The position numbers were made by a program, and so were the translations under genes. Source: Bhargavaea changchunensis (GTDB taxonomy: Bacteria; Bacillota; Bacilli; Bacillales_A; Planococcaceae). Taken from it: 64,000 nt of DNA. The stretch spans positions 16,799 through 80,798 of the forward strand of contig NZ_JBHTCT010000031.1 in NCBI RefSeq assembly GCF_042665595.1, read 5' to 3'. Under the pieces are notes generated by a model. It saw nothing but the letters and a program-made list of their open reading frames with translations, was not told where the DNA came from and made no database searches. Within the stretch, counting starts at the first letter, position 1, and each line of letters starts with the position of its first letter. This document shows positions 8,103-16,792 of this stretch, piece by piece.

Positions 8103-8156
8103 GCAAACGGCACGGACTCTGGTCGCTTAACGCGGGCCGGTGTCCGTGCCGTTTGC
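8103..8156. terminator. Long hairpin between convergent genes
   Basis: A perfect 15-base-pair stem (GCAAACGGCACGGAC at 8103-8117 with its complement at 8142-8156) encloses a 24-base loop. It lies between yslB and the convergent DUF1992 gene. A T run is poor on both sides, so terminator function is likely but not certain. Confidence 0.55.
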
Positions 8157-8205
8157 TATTCCATTTGCCGAGTCCGGTTGCTCCGACAGCCCCACTTGGC
8201 TAAGG

Positions 8206-8577
8206 TCAGTCCCATTTCAGGCGGTCATTGACCTGCCGGCTGTATTGCCTGAACGCGGAACTGTTGGTGCGCACTCCCTTTTTTGAAAGCAGGCTATTCA
8301 TCTTCCTCATCTGCTGGTTGTAGGCCTGCTCCAGCTCAGACTTATCCTCCTCGGGGGCACTCTTCAGCCTGCCGCCCAGTTCGGTCATTTCTCTCTGCAC
8401 GAACATGGCTTCTTCATCGTAACCGCTGTTTTTCAGGATTCTGACCGCCATACGGATGTCGGCCGGCACATGTTCAAGTTCGTCCTTCGGCAACGGCTTG
8501 CCGGCGCCGGGAAGGTTATTGAACTTCCCTTCCTCCCGCGCCTTGAGGATGGCATCCTCGACGATTCTCCAGTTCAT
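8206..8577 (-). CDS. DnaJ-homologue-family protein (DUF1992)
   Basis: Protein of 123 residues with the DUF1992 signature near the N terminus (EDAILKAREEGKFNNLPGAGKPL), followed by PADIRMAVRILKNSGY and a charged helical region that may form a coiled coil. The family is related to DNAJC28 but has no J domain here. Function is unknown. It lies 12 bases after uvrC on the same strand and may be cotranscribed with it. Confidence 0.82.
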   Translation of the reverse strand: MNWRIVEDAILKAREEGKFNNLPGAGKPLPKDELEHVPADIRMAVRILKNSGYDEEAMFVQREMTELGGRLKSAPEEDKSELEQAYNQQMRKMNSLLSKKGVRTNSSAFRQYSRQVNDRLKWD

Positions 8578-8589
8578 CCCGTTCCTCCT

Positions 8590-10404
8590 TTATTCGCCGG
8601 TACCGGATGTCTTTTCTTCTTTTGCCTTGTCCTGCTCCCTGAAATATTGCTGCACTGTTTCCGCGACGGATTGCGGAAGTCCCGCTTCCTTAAGTTCGTC
8701 CACGTCAGCAGCGCGGATCTTCTTGACCGATCCGAAATGACTGAGCAACTGGTTTTTCCGCTTTGCCCCGACTCCCGGAATCCCGTCCAGTGAGGAAGTG
8801 AGAGATTTCGCTCCCCTCCGCTGCCGGTGGAACGTGATGGCAAACCGGTGCACTTCGTCCTGGATCCGCTGGAGCAGGTAAAAGGCTTCGCCGGTCCGCT
8901 TAAGCGGAACAACTTCAGGCGGGTCCCCGTACAGGAGAAGCGCAGTCTGGTGCTTATCGTCCTTTGCGAGGCCGGCAACAGGGATGTCGAGACCGAGTTC
9001 GTCCTCTATGACTTCCTTTGCGGCGCTGATCTGACCTTTTCCTCCGTCGATGAGAACCAGATCCGGAAGTGGAAGATTGTCCCTCAGTACACGGACGTAC
9101 CTTCTGCGGACCACTTCCCTCATCGCTCCATAGTCGTCATGGCGGGAAGCAGTCTTCGTCTTGTACTTCCGGTAACCTTTTTTATCGGGCCGGCCGTCGA
9201 CGAACGTGACCATGGCGGACACCGCCTCAGCACCGAATGTATGGGAGTTGTCGAACGCTTCAATGCGGAGCGGCGTCGCGATGCCCATTGCTTCGCCGAG
9301 CTGTTCGGCGGCACCTACCGTCCTCTGCTCTCTGCGCTCGATCAGCTGGAACTTCTCGGAAAGTGCGATTTGCGCATTTTTCTCAGCAAGTTTAACCATG
9401 TCTTTTTTCTGTCCGCGCTGCGGCACCGTGACCTTTGCATCGAGCAGTTGGCTGACAATTTCCAGGTCCGTCCCTTCAGGGAAGAAAATTTCCTTTGGCT
9501 GAATATGCTCCGGCTTGTCATAGAATGACCCGATATACGTCAGGAATTCCTCCTCCGGATCGCGGTAGATCGGAAAAAGCGAAACATCCCTTTCAATCAG
9601 CTTGCCCTGCCGGATAAAGAATACCTGGACGCACATCCATCCTTTGTCGACTGCATAGCCGAACACGTCCCGGTCAGTCATATCTGTCGTCGTCATTTTC
9701 TGCTTTTCCATGACGGCTTCGATATTCGAGATCTGGTCACGGTATTCCTTCGCCCGTTCGAACTCCAGTTTTTCCGCCGCATCCTGCATCTTGCGGGACA
9801 GGTCATCCTTGACCTCCTTGTACCCGCCATTCAGGAACCTGGTGATGCCGGCCGTCATCTCACGGTATGTCTCCGGAGTGACCTCATTGACACATGGTGC
9901 CAGGCACTGACCGAGATGGTAATAGAGGCATACCCGGTCCGGAAGCGTGTTGCATTTCCGGAGCGGATAAATCCGGTCAAGCAGTTTTTTCGTCTCCTGC
10001 GCGGCATAGGCATTCGGATAAGGACCGAAGTACTTGCCCTTGTCTTTCTTGACTTTCCGCGTCACGATCAGGCGCGGATGCCGTTCGGCGGTCAGTTTGA
10101 TATAGGGATAGGTTTTATCGTCCTTAAGCATGATATTGTACTTCGGATCATGCTTTTTGATCAGATTCAGCTCCAGGATGAGCGCTTCGATGTCAGAGGA
10201 TGTGACGAAGTATTCAAAGTCCTCGATCTCGCTCACAAGCCGTTGCGTCTTGGCATCATGCGAACCGGTGAAATAGGAGCGGACACGATTCTTGAGTACT
10301 TTCGCCTTGCCGACATAGATAATGGTGCCCTGCCGGTCTTTCATGAGATAGCATCCCGGCTGGTCGGGCAAAATCGCCAGTTTCTGGCGGATTGTTTCAT
10401 TCAT
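8590..10404 (-). CDS. uvrC: UvrABC excinuclease subunit C
   Basis: Nuclease of 604 residues that makes both incisions in nucleotide excision repair with UvrA and UvrB. The GIY-YIG domain for the 3' cut is at about residues 15-90 (GCYLMKD, IIYVGKAK). A UVR motif that binds UvrB is near 195-235. The RNase H-like domain for the 5' cut begins near 385 (EAFDNSHTFGAEAV), and helix-hairpin-helix motifs (GIPGVGAKRKNQLL) end the protein. In B. subtilis lysC lies between trxA and uvrC; it is missing here. Confidence 0.97.
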   Translation of the reverse strand: MNETIRQKLAILPDQPGCYLMKDRQGTIIYVGKAKVLKNRVRSYFTGSHDAKTQRLVSEIEDFEYFVTSSDIEALILELNLIKKHDPKYNIMLKDDKTYPYIKLTAERHPRLIVTRKVKKDKGKYFGPYPNAYAAQETKKLLDRIYPLRKCNTLPDRVCLYYHLGQCLAPCVNEVTPETYREMTAGITRFLNGGYKEVKDDLSRKMQDAAEKLEFERAKEYRDQISNIEAVMEKQKMTTTDMTDRDVFGYAVDKGWMCVQVFFIRQGKLIERDVSLFPIYRDPEEEFLTYIGSFYDKPEHIQPKEIFFPEGTDLEIVSQLLDAKVTVPQRGQKKDMVKLAEKNAQIALSEKFQLIERREQRTVGAAEQLGEAMGIATPLRIEAFDNSHTFGAEAVSAMVTFVDGRPDKKGYRKYKTKTASRHDDYGAMREVVRRRYVRVLRDNLPLPDLVLIDGGKGQISAAKEVIEDELGLDIPVAGLAKDDKHQTALLLYGDPPEVVPLKRTGEAFYLLQRIQDEVHRFAITFHRQRRGAKSLTSSLDGIPGVGAKRKNQLLSHFGSVKKIRAADVDELKEAGLPQSVAETVQQYFREQDKAKEEKTSGTGE

Positions 10405-10418
10405 ATGGTTTCACCTGC

Positions 10419-10450
10419 CAAAAAAACCGGGCACCTCAGAGGGACCCGGT
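10419..10450 (-). terminator. Terminator of trxA
   Basis: On the minus strand ACCGGG and CCCGGT, extended by partly paired CCCTC/GAGG, form a stem followed by a run of seven T residues, between trxA and uvrC. Confidence 0.75.
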
Positions 10451-10464
10451 CAGCGTTCTTTTTG

Positions 10465-10779
10465 TTACGCGTGCTGCTCGATAAACTGGACAAGCTTTTC
10501 TTTCGGATTGAAACCGACGACTTTGTCGACGATTTCACCGTCTTTAAAGAGGACAAGTGTCGGGATCGACATGATGCCGTATTTTCCGGCTGTCTGCTGG
10601 TTTTCGTCCACATCGACTTTGACGATCTGAACTTTGTCGCCGATTTCTGCATCGACTTCTTCAAGTACAGGCGCGATCATCTTGCACGGTCCGCACCATG
10701 TTGCCCAGAAGTCGACGAGAACGAGCCCGTCGGATACTTTTGTTTGGAAATCTTGATCGGTTGCGTGTTGAATAGCCAT
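10465..10779 (-). CDS. trxA: Thioredoxin
   Basis: Cytosolic disulfide reductase of 104 residues. The active site WCGPC is at residues 28-32 (C29, C32), the conserved FWATWCGPCK block surrounds it, and the cis-proline loop SIPTL follows near residue 72. It keeps protein thiols reduced using electrons from thioredoxin reductase. It has its own extended -10 promoter and a terminator, so it is probably a single-gene unit. Confidence 0.97.
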   Translation of the reverse strand: MAIQHATDQDFQTKVSDGLVLVDFWATWCGPCKMIAPVLEEVDAEIGDKVQIVKVDVDENQQTAGKYGIMSIPTLVLFKDGEIVDKVVGFNPKEKLVQFIEQHA

Positions 10780-10814
10780 TTGATTACCTCCTCATGATTA
10801 ACCACTCTGGGCTA

Positions 10815-10820
10815 ATTATA
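10815..10820 (-). promoter_or_regulatory. Extended -10 promoter of trxA
   Basis: On the minus strand TGCTATAAT gives a perfect TATAAT with a TG extension, about 40 bases upstream of the trxA ATG. The -35 region is weak (TTCGCC at 18 bases). A GAGGAGG site precedes the gene. Confidence 0.6.
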
Positions 10821-10938
10821 GCACCTGCCCGAATGGCCGGCGAATGTTCTGCCTGTTCGGCTAACCGCTTGATTTGATGCGGTTCCTTAACTGTCTACCC
10901 GCCCTGCAGAAATCTATTCTGGCGTGGCAACAGTAGCA

Positions 10939-10970
10939 GGGCTGCCCATTGAATCGGACAGCCCCGCAAT
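10939..10970 (-). terminator. Hairpin after etfA
   Basis: GGGCTG and CAGCCC arms around a 14-base loop lie just past the etfA stop, at the end of the fatty-acid oxidation cluster. The T run is poor, so termination may be partial. Confidence 0.45.
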
Positions 10971-10972
10971 GA

Positions 10973-11950
<978 letters not shown>

Positions 11951-11985
11951 AGTTTACCCCTCCTGTATCGAATGTGCCGGTCGGC

Positions 11986-12759
11986 TCATATGACTTTCGC
12001 TTCGGTGCGGAGCAGTTGGACAAGCTCCTTGACCTGGTCCTGGAGGTCGCCCTCGAGAACACGGCCGGCCTGTTTTTCAGGCGGAAGGAAGACATCCACA
12101 CGCTCAACCTTCACTTCGACATCGTCTTCTTCGAGATCGATATCGTCGAGTTCAAGCTCATCAAGCGGCTTCTTTTTCGCTTTCATGATCCCCGGCAGGG
12201 ACGGATAGCGAGGATCGTTCAGACCCTGCTGGGCCGTGATGAGAAGCGGCATCTGGGCCTCGATCGTTTCAGAGTCGCCTTCAACATCGCGGATGACGGT
12301 CGCCTTGTCCCCGTCGATCTTCAGTTCTGTGATCGTCGTGACATAGTTGATGCCGAGAAGTTCAGCCACACGCGGGCCGACCTGTCCGGAACCGCCGTCG
12401 ATCGCCACGTTGCCCGCCAGGATGAGATCCGCATCTTTATCCTTCAGGAATTCCGCAATGATCGTCGCTGCACCGAACTCGTCCAGCTCGTCGAGGTCGT
12501 CTTCAGTATTGATGAGCACCGCTTTATCGGCGCCCATGGCAAGAGCCGTGCGCAGTTGCTTTTCTGCTTCTTCGGAACCGATCGTAAGGACGGTCACTTC
12601 CCCGCCGTGCTCGTCGCGAACACGGATTGCTTCTTCCACTGCATATTCATCGTATGGATTGATGATGAATTCTGCGCCGTCCTCTGCGATTTCGCCGTTT
12701 TGGACGGAAATTCTCTCTTCCGTATCGAATGTGCGTTTCACCAGTGCGTAAATGTTCAT
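11986..12759 (-). CDS. etfB: Electron transfer flavoprotein beta subunit
   Basis: AMP-binding partner of EtfA, 257 residues. The N terminus MNIYALVKRTFDTEE and the family signature near 190-215 (AQQGLNDPRYPSLPGIMKAK) are intact. Codons 218-240 are rich in Asp and Glu (LDELELDDIDLEEDDVEV). It lies 23 bases after the enoyl-CoA hydratase gene. Together with EtfA it links beta-oxidation to the membrane quinone pool. Confidence 0.97.
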   Translation of the reverse strand: MNIYALVKRTFDTEERISVQNGEIAEDGAEFIINPYDEYAVEEAIRVRDEHGGEVTVLTIGSEEAEKQLRTALAMGADKAVLINTEDDLDELDEFGAATIIAEFLKDKDADLILAGNVAIDGGSGQVGPRVAELLGINYVTTITELKIDGDKATVIRDVEGDSETIEAQMPLLITAQQGLNDPRYPSLPGIMKAKKKPLDELELDDIDLEEDDVEVKVERVDVFLPPEKQAGRVLEGDLQDQVKELVQLLRTEAKVI

Positions 12760-12782
12760 CTTGCCATCCTCCCCTTCGTGTC

Positions 12783-13556
12783 TTACTTTCCTTGGAATAC
12801 AGGTTTCCGCTTCTCAAGGAATGCGGATATTCCTTCTTTTGCGTCCTGTGATGCAAAAACTTCCCCAAACGAGGCCGCTTCCGCCTTTACGCCCTCATGG
12901 AATCCGTCATGCTTGCCGTATTGGAGCATGCGGAGCGCAGCACGGACCGATACCGGGCTTTTATCAGCGATTTTACGCGCGATTGCGAGGGTTCCTTCCA
13001 GCAGCTCTTCTTCACCAAATGCCTGATTGGCCAGCCCTGCGGAAACCGCCTCCTCGCCGGAGATCGGATCCGACGTCAGCATCATCTCGGCCGCTTTTGC
13101 CCGACCGACATACCTCGGCAGACGCTGAGTGCCGCCAAACCCCGGAATCAGCCCAAGCTGGAGCTCAGGCAAGCCAAGCTTGGCACCTGCCGTGACAAAC
13201 CGCATATGGCACGCCATGGCAAGTTCGAGCCCTCCGCCGAGTGCTGCGCCGTGGATTGCGGCAATGACCGGCTTAGAAAAATTCTCGAGACGTTCGAACA
13301 CTTGCTGTCCATTGTCCGCAAGCTTGGTAAAGCCGGCCGCATCGGGAACTTCGGTGAATTCCTTGATGTCAGCACCGGCAGAGAAGAACCTTCCTTCACC
13401 GTGCAGGACGACTACACGGACTTCGTCATCATGCTCGACGAGATCCAGGAGTTCGTTTACTTCTTTCACCAGACCTTGTGAAAGCGCATTCGCCGGTGGC
13501 CGATTAATGGCGACCAGCGCAATGCCGTCTTCCGTTTTCACTTTCAAGAATTCCAA
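12783..13556 (-). CDS. fadB: Enoyl-CoA hydratase (YsiB/FadB-like)
   Basis: Crotonase-family enzyme of 257 residues that hydrates 2-enoyl-CoA to 3-hydroxyacyl-CoA in beta-oxidation. The oxyanion-hole segments FFSAGADIKEF and IHGAALGGGLELA are present. The two catalytic glutamates fall at E111 (LELAMACH) and E131 (LPELQLGL), so hydratase activity rather than another crotonase reaction is likely. It lies between fadR and etfB in one operon, 16 bases after fadR. Confidence 0.92.
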   Translation of the reverse strand: MEFLKVKTEDGIALVAINRPPANALSQGLVKEVNELLDLVEHDDEVRVVVLHGEGRFFSAGADIKEFTEVPDAAGFTKLADNGQQVFERLENFSKPVIAAIHGAALGGGLELAMACHMRFVTAGAKLGLPELQLGLIPGFGGTQRLPRYVGRAKAAEMMLTSDPISGEEAVSAGLANQAFGEEELLEGTLAIARKIADKSPVSVRAALRMLQYGKHDGFHEGVKAEAASFGEVFASQDAKEGISAFLEKRKPVFQGK

Positions 13557-13572
13557 TGTCCACCCATCCCCC

Positions 13573-14160
13573 TTACTTGGCTTTCATGCCTTGCATGAGC
13601 AGCCTATGTACATCCGGCGCCAGTTTAATTAAATCATATTTCTGATCATTCATCACCCACGAGGTGGAAATCTCATCAATGGTTCCGAATACCATCTGCC
13701 GTGCAAGCCGGATGTCCATATCTACTTCGAACTCACCGCGCTCGATTCCTTCTTGAAGGATGCGGTCCAGCATGGAAAGATAGTCTTTCAGGACTTCATT
13801 GATTTTTAGCCTCAGTTCTTTATTGGACTGGCGCAGCTCCAGTTGGGTGACGATGGCCAGGTGACGGTCAGAGTAGAGGACGCTGAAATGATTTTCGATC
13901 ATCCGGAACAGTTTTTCTTCGGACGACATCTGTCCGTCTTCCAGAACCGGCCTGAGCCTGTCCATGAACAACGCCATTTTCTCACGAAAGACCGAGACTA
14001 AAATATCCTCTTTGTTTTTGAAATACAGATAGATTGTCCCATCGGCCACCCCCGCCTGTTTGGCGATCTTTGATACCTGTGCCTGGTGGTACCCGTTCTC
14101 CGCGATGGCGATCACGGCCGCATCCACAATCTGTCCGTACTTCGGCTTATTCCGATTCAT
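13573..14160 (-). CDS. fadR: TetR-family fatty-acid degradation repressor FadR
   Basis: DNA-binding repressor of 195 residues, near identical in length to B. subtilis FadR (YsiA). The helix-turn-helix is at about 9-55 (IVDAAVIAIAENGYHQAQVSKIAKQAGVADGTIYLYF, read in two parts). The C-terminal domain is expected to bind long-chain acyl-CoA and release DNA. The start is the ATG at 14160; a TTG at 14175 lacks a ribosome binding site. A 32-base palindrome and a strong SigA promoter lie upstream, so the repressor probably controls its own operon with fadB, etfB and etfA. Confidence 0.93.
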   Translation of the reverse strand: MNRNKPKYGQIVDAAVIAIAENGYHQAQVSKIAKQAGVADGTIYLYFKNKEDILVSVFREKMALFMDRLRPVLEDGQMSSEEKLFRMIENHFSVLYSDRHLAIVTQLELRQSNKELRLKINEVLKDYLSMLDRILQEGIERGEFEVDMDIRLARQMVFGTIDEISTSWVMNDQKYDLIKLAPDVHRLLMQGMKAK

Positions 14161-14182
14161 TGGGTTCACCACCAAATAAAAA

Positions 14183-14214
14183 AGAAATATGAATGACTAT
14201 TCATTCATATTTCT
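14183..14214. promoter_or_regulatory. FadR operator, 14-base perfect arms
   Basis: A perfect palindrome with 14-base arms surrounds the centre CTAT (core GAATGA-CTAT-TCATTC at 14191-14206). It begins directly after the -10 element of the fadR promoter, where a bound repressor would block transcription start. The core is the same as the site at ysmA. Confidence 0.85.
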
Positions 14215-14243
14215 ATATTATTCTCTGGCTGATTGGATGTCAA
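14215..14243 (-). promoter_or_regulatory. SigA promoter of the fadR-fadB-etfBA operon
   Basis: TTGACA (14238-14243) and TAATAT (14215-14220) on the minus strand are 17 bases apart, a near-consensus SigA promoter. It lies in the gap after lcfA, so the fadR operon can be transcribed separately from lcfA. Confidence 0.85.
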
Positions 14244-14250
14244 GCCTTGT

Positions 14251-15948
14251 TCAGGAGATGACCTTCTCCTCTTCCATCTTCTTTTTTTCTTCGTCAATCA
14301 ATGAGCGTCTCAATATCTTGCCGACTGCCGTTTTCGGAAGCTCCTTACGGAATTCGTAGAGTTTCGGCACCTTATAGGCAGCGAGGCTCTTCCTGCAGTG
14401 CGCGTTCAGTTCTTCCTCCGTCACTTCAGCGTCTTCCTTCAGGACGATGTATGCCTTGACCGTCTCCCCGCGATACGGGTCGGGAATACCGGCTACAACA
14501 CATTCTGCCACATCAGGATGTTCGTAGAGCACTTCCTCGATCTCCCTCGGATATACATTGTAGCCGCTGGCAATGATCATATCCTTCTTGCGATCGACCA
14601 CATAGAAGTAGCCGTCTTCGTCCATGTACCCGAGATCTCCAGTGAGCAGCCAGCCGTCTTTAAGGGTGGCGGCCGTTTCTTCCGGACGGTTCCAGTACCC
14701 TTTCATAATCTGCGGGCCTTTTACCGCTATTTCTCCCACTTCTCCCTGTTCCACCGATTCCGTCGTCCCGGTCCTGAAAATGGCGGCTTCGGTATCCGGC
14801 CATGGAATCCCGACTGAGCCTTTTTTCCTCTCGCCGTCCCAAATCAGATTGGCGTGTGTCACCGGTGACGATTCGGAAAGTCCGTACCCTTCGACCAGCT
14901 TGCCTTTTGTGATTTTCTCAAACTGGGTCTGGATGTCGACCGGAAGGGGAGCCGAACCGCTCAGGCAAGCTTTGATGGAAGACAGATCGTAGTTGCCGAT
15001 ATCAGGATGGTTCAGCAGGCCGATGTATATGGTCGGCGCTCCCGGGAACAGGGTCGGTGATTGCTTGTCGATCAATTTCAGCACAGTTTCCGGATCGAAT
15101 TTCGGCACGAGAACCATCTTGTTCCCCTGGCTGACCGACAGCACAAGTACAGTTGTCATCCCGTAGACATGAAAGAACGGCAGGATTCCGAGAACCACTT
15201 CTTCCCCCGGTTCGCAGCGGTACATCCAGGCCGCACACATCTCCGTGTTTGCATTGAGGTTGCGGTGTGTGAGCATCACGCCCTTCGGAGAACCGGTTGT
15301 GCCGCCTGTGTATTGAAGAAGTGCGAGATCGTCCTGGTCGGTCTCGGATGCCTGGATCGGCTCCGCCTGACTGCGTTTCATGATTTCTGTAAACAGGTGG
15401 TTTCTTCCGCGGTGTTCAACCTTGACCGTCATGCCATATTCTCTTTTCTGCACAAACGGATAAAGAATGTTTTTCGGGAATGGCAGGTAGTCCTTGATCC
15501 CGGTGACAATCACGTTCTCCAAAGCGGTTTCGCCAATGACTTTGGACACCCTCGGAAACAGGATATCCAAAGTGAGGATCGCCCGGGCTCCCGAGTCTTT
15601 CATCTGATAAGCAAGTTCCTTCTCTGTGTATAAAGGGTTTGTCTGGACAACTACGCCGCCCGCATACAGGATTCCGTAGAACGCAATGACATTCTGCGGA
15701 CAGTTCGGCAGCATGATCGCCACCCGGTCCCCCCTTCCGATTCCGAGGCTTTTCAGGTAATTCCCGAATTTCAGGGCAGATTCGTACAGCTCCTGATAAA
15801 TCACCTGTCTGCCCAGGAAATGGATGGCTGTTTTCTCCGGATACTTGGACGCCGAACGGGTGAGGCCATCCTGCAGCGGTTCTTCAGGGTAGTCAAGTGT
15901 CGGCGGAATTCCTTCGGGATAGTTCTTCAGCCATGGTTTTTCCGTCAT
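14251..15948 (-). CDS. lcfA: Long-chain fatty acid-CoA ligase
   Basis: Acyl-CoA synthetase of 565 residues that activates imported fatty acids with ATP and CoA. The AMP-binding signature LLQYTGGTTGSPKGVMLTH lies near residues 210-228; GYGLSESSPVTH and the hinge region DGWLLTGDLGYMDEDGYF follow, and the catalytic Lys motif is PKTAVGKILRR near the C terminus. It sits upstream of fadR. It has its own SigA promoter in which no FadR box could be found by eye, unlike fadR and ysmA. Confidence 0.95.
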   Translation of the reverse strand: MTEKPWLKNYPEGIPPTLDYPEEPLQDGLTRSASKYPEKTAIHFLGRQVIYQELYESALKFGNYLKSLGIGRGDRVAIMLPNCPQNVIAFYGILYAGGVVVQTNPLYTEKELAYQMKDSGARAILTLDILFPRVSKVIGETALENVIVTGIKDYLPFPKNILYPFVQKREYGMTVKVEHRGRNHLFTEIMKRSQAEPIQASETDQDDLALLQYTGGTTGSPKGVMLTHRNLNANTEMCAAWMYRCEPGEEVVLGILPFFHVYGMTTVLVLSVSQGNKMVLVPKFDPETVLKLIDKQSPTLFPGAPTIYIGLLNHPDIGNYDLSSIKACLSGSAPLPVDIQTQFEKITKGKLVEGYGLSESSPVTHANLIWDGERKKGSVGIPWPDTEAAIFRTGTTESVEQGEVGEIAVKGPQIMKGYWNRPEETAATLKDGWLLTGDLGYMDEDGYFYVVDRKKDMIIASGYNVYPREIEEVLYEHPDVAECVVAGIPDPYRGETVKAYIVLKEDAEVTEEELNAHCRKSLAAYKVPKLYEFRKELPKTAVGKILRRSLIDEEKKKMEEEKVIS

Positions 15949-15991
15949 GATCAGACCCCTTCCTAAGAATCGTCAGAAAATTCCTATTACT

Positions 15992-16020
15992 ATCTTACCT
16001 TATGATGTATGCGCTTTCAA
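15992..16020 (-). promoter_or_regulatory. SigA promoter of lcfA
   Basis: TTGAAA (16015-16020) and TAAGAT (15992-15997) on the minus strand are spaced by 17 bases. An AGGAAGGGG ribosome binding site precedes the ATG at 15948. Confidence 0.7.
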
Positions 16021-16030
16021 CAGACAATGT

Positions 16031-16058
16031 AAAAAGGCGCAGGTTTCCCTGCGCCTTT
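16031..16058 (-). terminator. Terminator upstream of lcfA
   Basis: A ten-pair stem (AAAGGCGCAG with CTGCGCCTTT) closes a six-base loop; reading minus it ends in TTTTT. It would end the transcript that carries the DUF350 gene and the 27-residue membrane peptide. Confidence 0.8.
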
Positions 16059-16159
16059 GGATGGTGCCAGTGCTGATGGTGAAGCGAGGCGTATATGCTC
16101 CGTCTTTAGCACACAAAGTTTTGGTTTAGCCTGGAACGCCGCCCACTGATATCATGGCT

Positions 16160-16243
16160 TCAGAAAAACAGCCACCAGATGCCGACGATGATGAAGCCGG
16201 CACACAAAACCAGCAGCAGCTTGGCCAGTTTGATCATGTCCAT
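16160..16243 (-). CDS. Possible 27-residue single-span membrane protein
   Basis: A short reading frame, MDMIKLAKLLLVLCAGFIIV followed by GIWWLFF, has one hydrophobic helix with two lysines before it. An AAAGGCGG ribosome binding site lies eight bases upstream of the ATG. It starts 34 bases after the DUF350 gene on the same strand and is followed by a good terminator, so it would be the last gene of that transcript. No homologue is known to me. It could be a non-coding 3' region, but the combination of ribosome binding site, hydrophobic content and terminator favours a real small protein. Confidence 0.5.
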   Translation of the reverse strand: MDMIKLAKLLLVLCAGFIIVGIWWLFF

Positions 16244-16277
16244 GCCTATTACCGCCTTTCGGGGACGGATCCGGAGA

Positions 16278-16691
16278 TCAGGTGATGCTTGCTGCGATGA
16301 CATAGCTTAGTCCCACAGAGATGATGAGGGAAATCAGGCCCACAGCCCGGTTGCCGTTTCCGATCTCTTCGTCCACATTGAAACGGGGAGTCAAAAACTC
16401 AAAAAGCCAATAGGCCATGATGAGAAGGAAAAATCCGAACCCTCCCCAGGCGAGCATTTCCGGCAGCGAGGAATGCTGTTCGATGGAATGGCGGAATATA
16501 TTTGCCACTCCAAAAATTTTGCCGCCTGTTGCGAGGGCGACCGCCACATTTCCTTTTTTGATCTCTTCCCAGTTTTTATATTTCGTCACAATTTCAAAAA
16601 TCACCATTGAAACAACCAGGCAGAGGACCGTGACGCTGAAATAGCCGGCCGTCTCTACGAGCGGATGTGTCCAGAAACTCGATAGAAGCAT
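16278..16691 (-). CDS. yshE: DUF350 membrane protein (YshE)
   Basis: Integral membrane protein of 137 residues with about four hydrophobic helices: 17-34 (YFSVTVLCLVVSMVIFEI), 46-62 (GNVAVALATGGKIFGVA), 81-99 (AWGGFGFFLLIMAYWLFEF) and 114-135. The DUF350 family's function is not settled. Its location between mutS2 and lcfA matches B. subtilis yshE. A putative 27-residue membrane peptide follows. Confidence 0.88.
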   Translation of the reverse strand: MLLSSFWTHPLVETAGYFSVTVLCLVVSMVIFEIVTKYKNWEEIKKGNVAVALATGGKIFGVANIFRHSIEQHSSLPEMLAWGGFGFFLLIMAYWLFEFLTPRFNVDEEIGNGNRAVGLISLIISVGLSYVIAASIT

Positions 16692-16792
16692 TCCATTTGC
16701 TCCTTTGCTGTTTTGATACCTATACGGATGAACGGCGGGAAGGTTTCAATTCGGACCGATTCAGTGCATGGCTCCGTCCGGTATCCGCCTGT

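Noticed and set aside
9916..10797. 293-codon plus-strand frame
   Set aside because: Antisense to uvrC and trxA and crosses the trxA terminator; not coding.
11974..13026. 350-codon plus-strand frame
   Set aside because: Antisense shadow of etfB and the enoyl-CoA hydratase gene; no recognisable motif.
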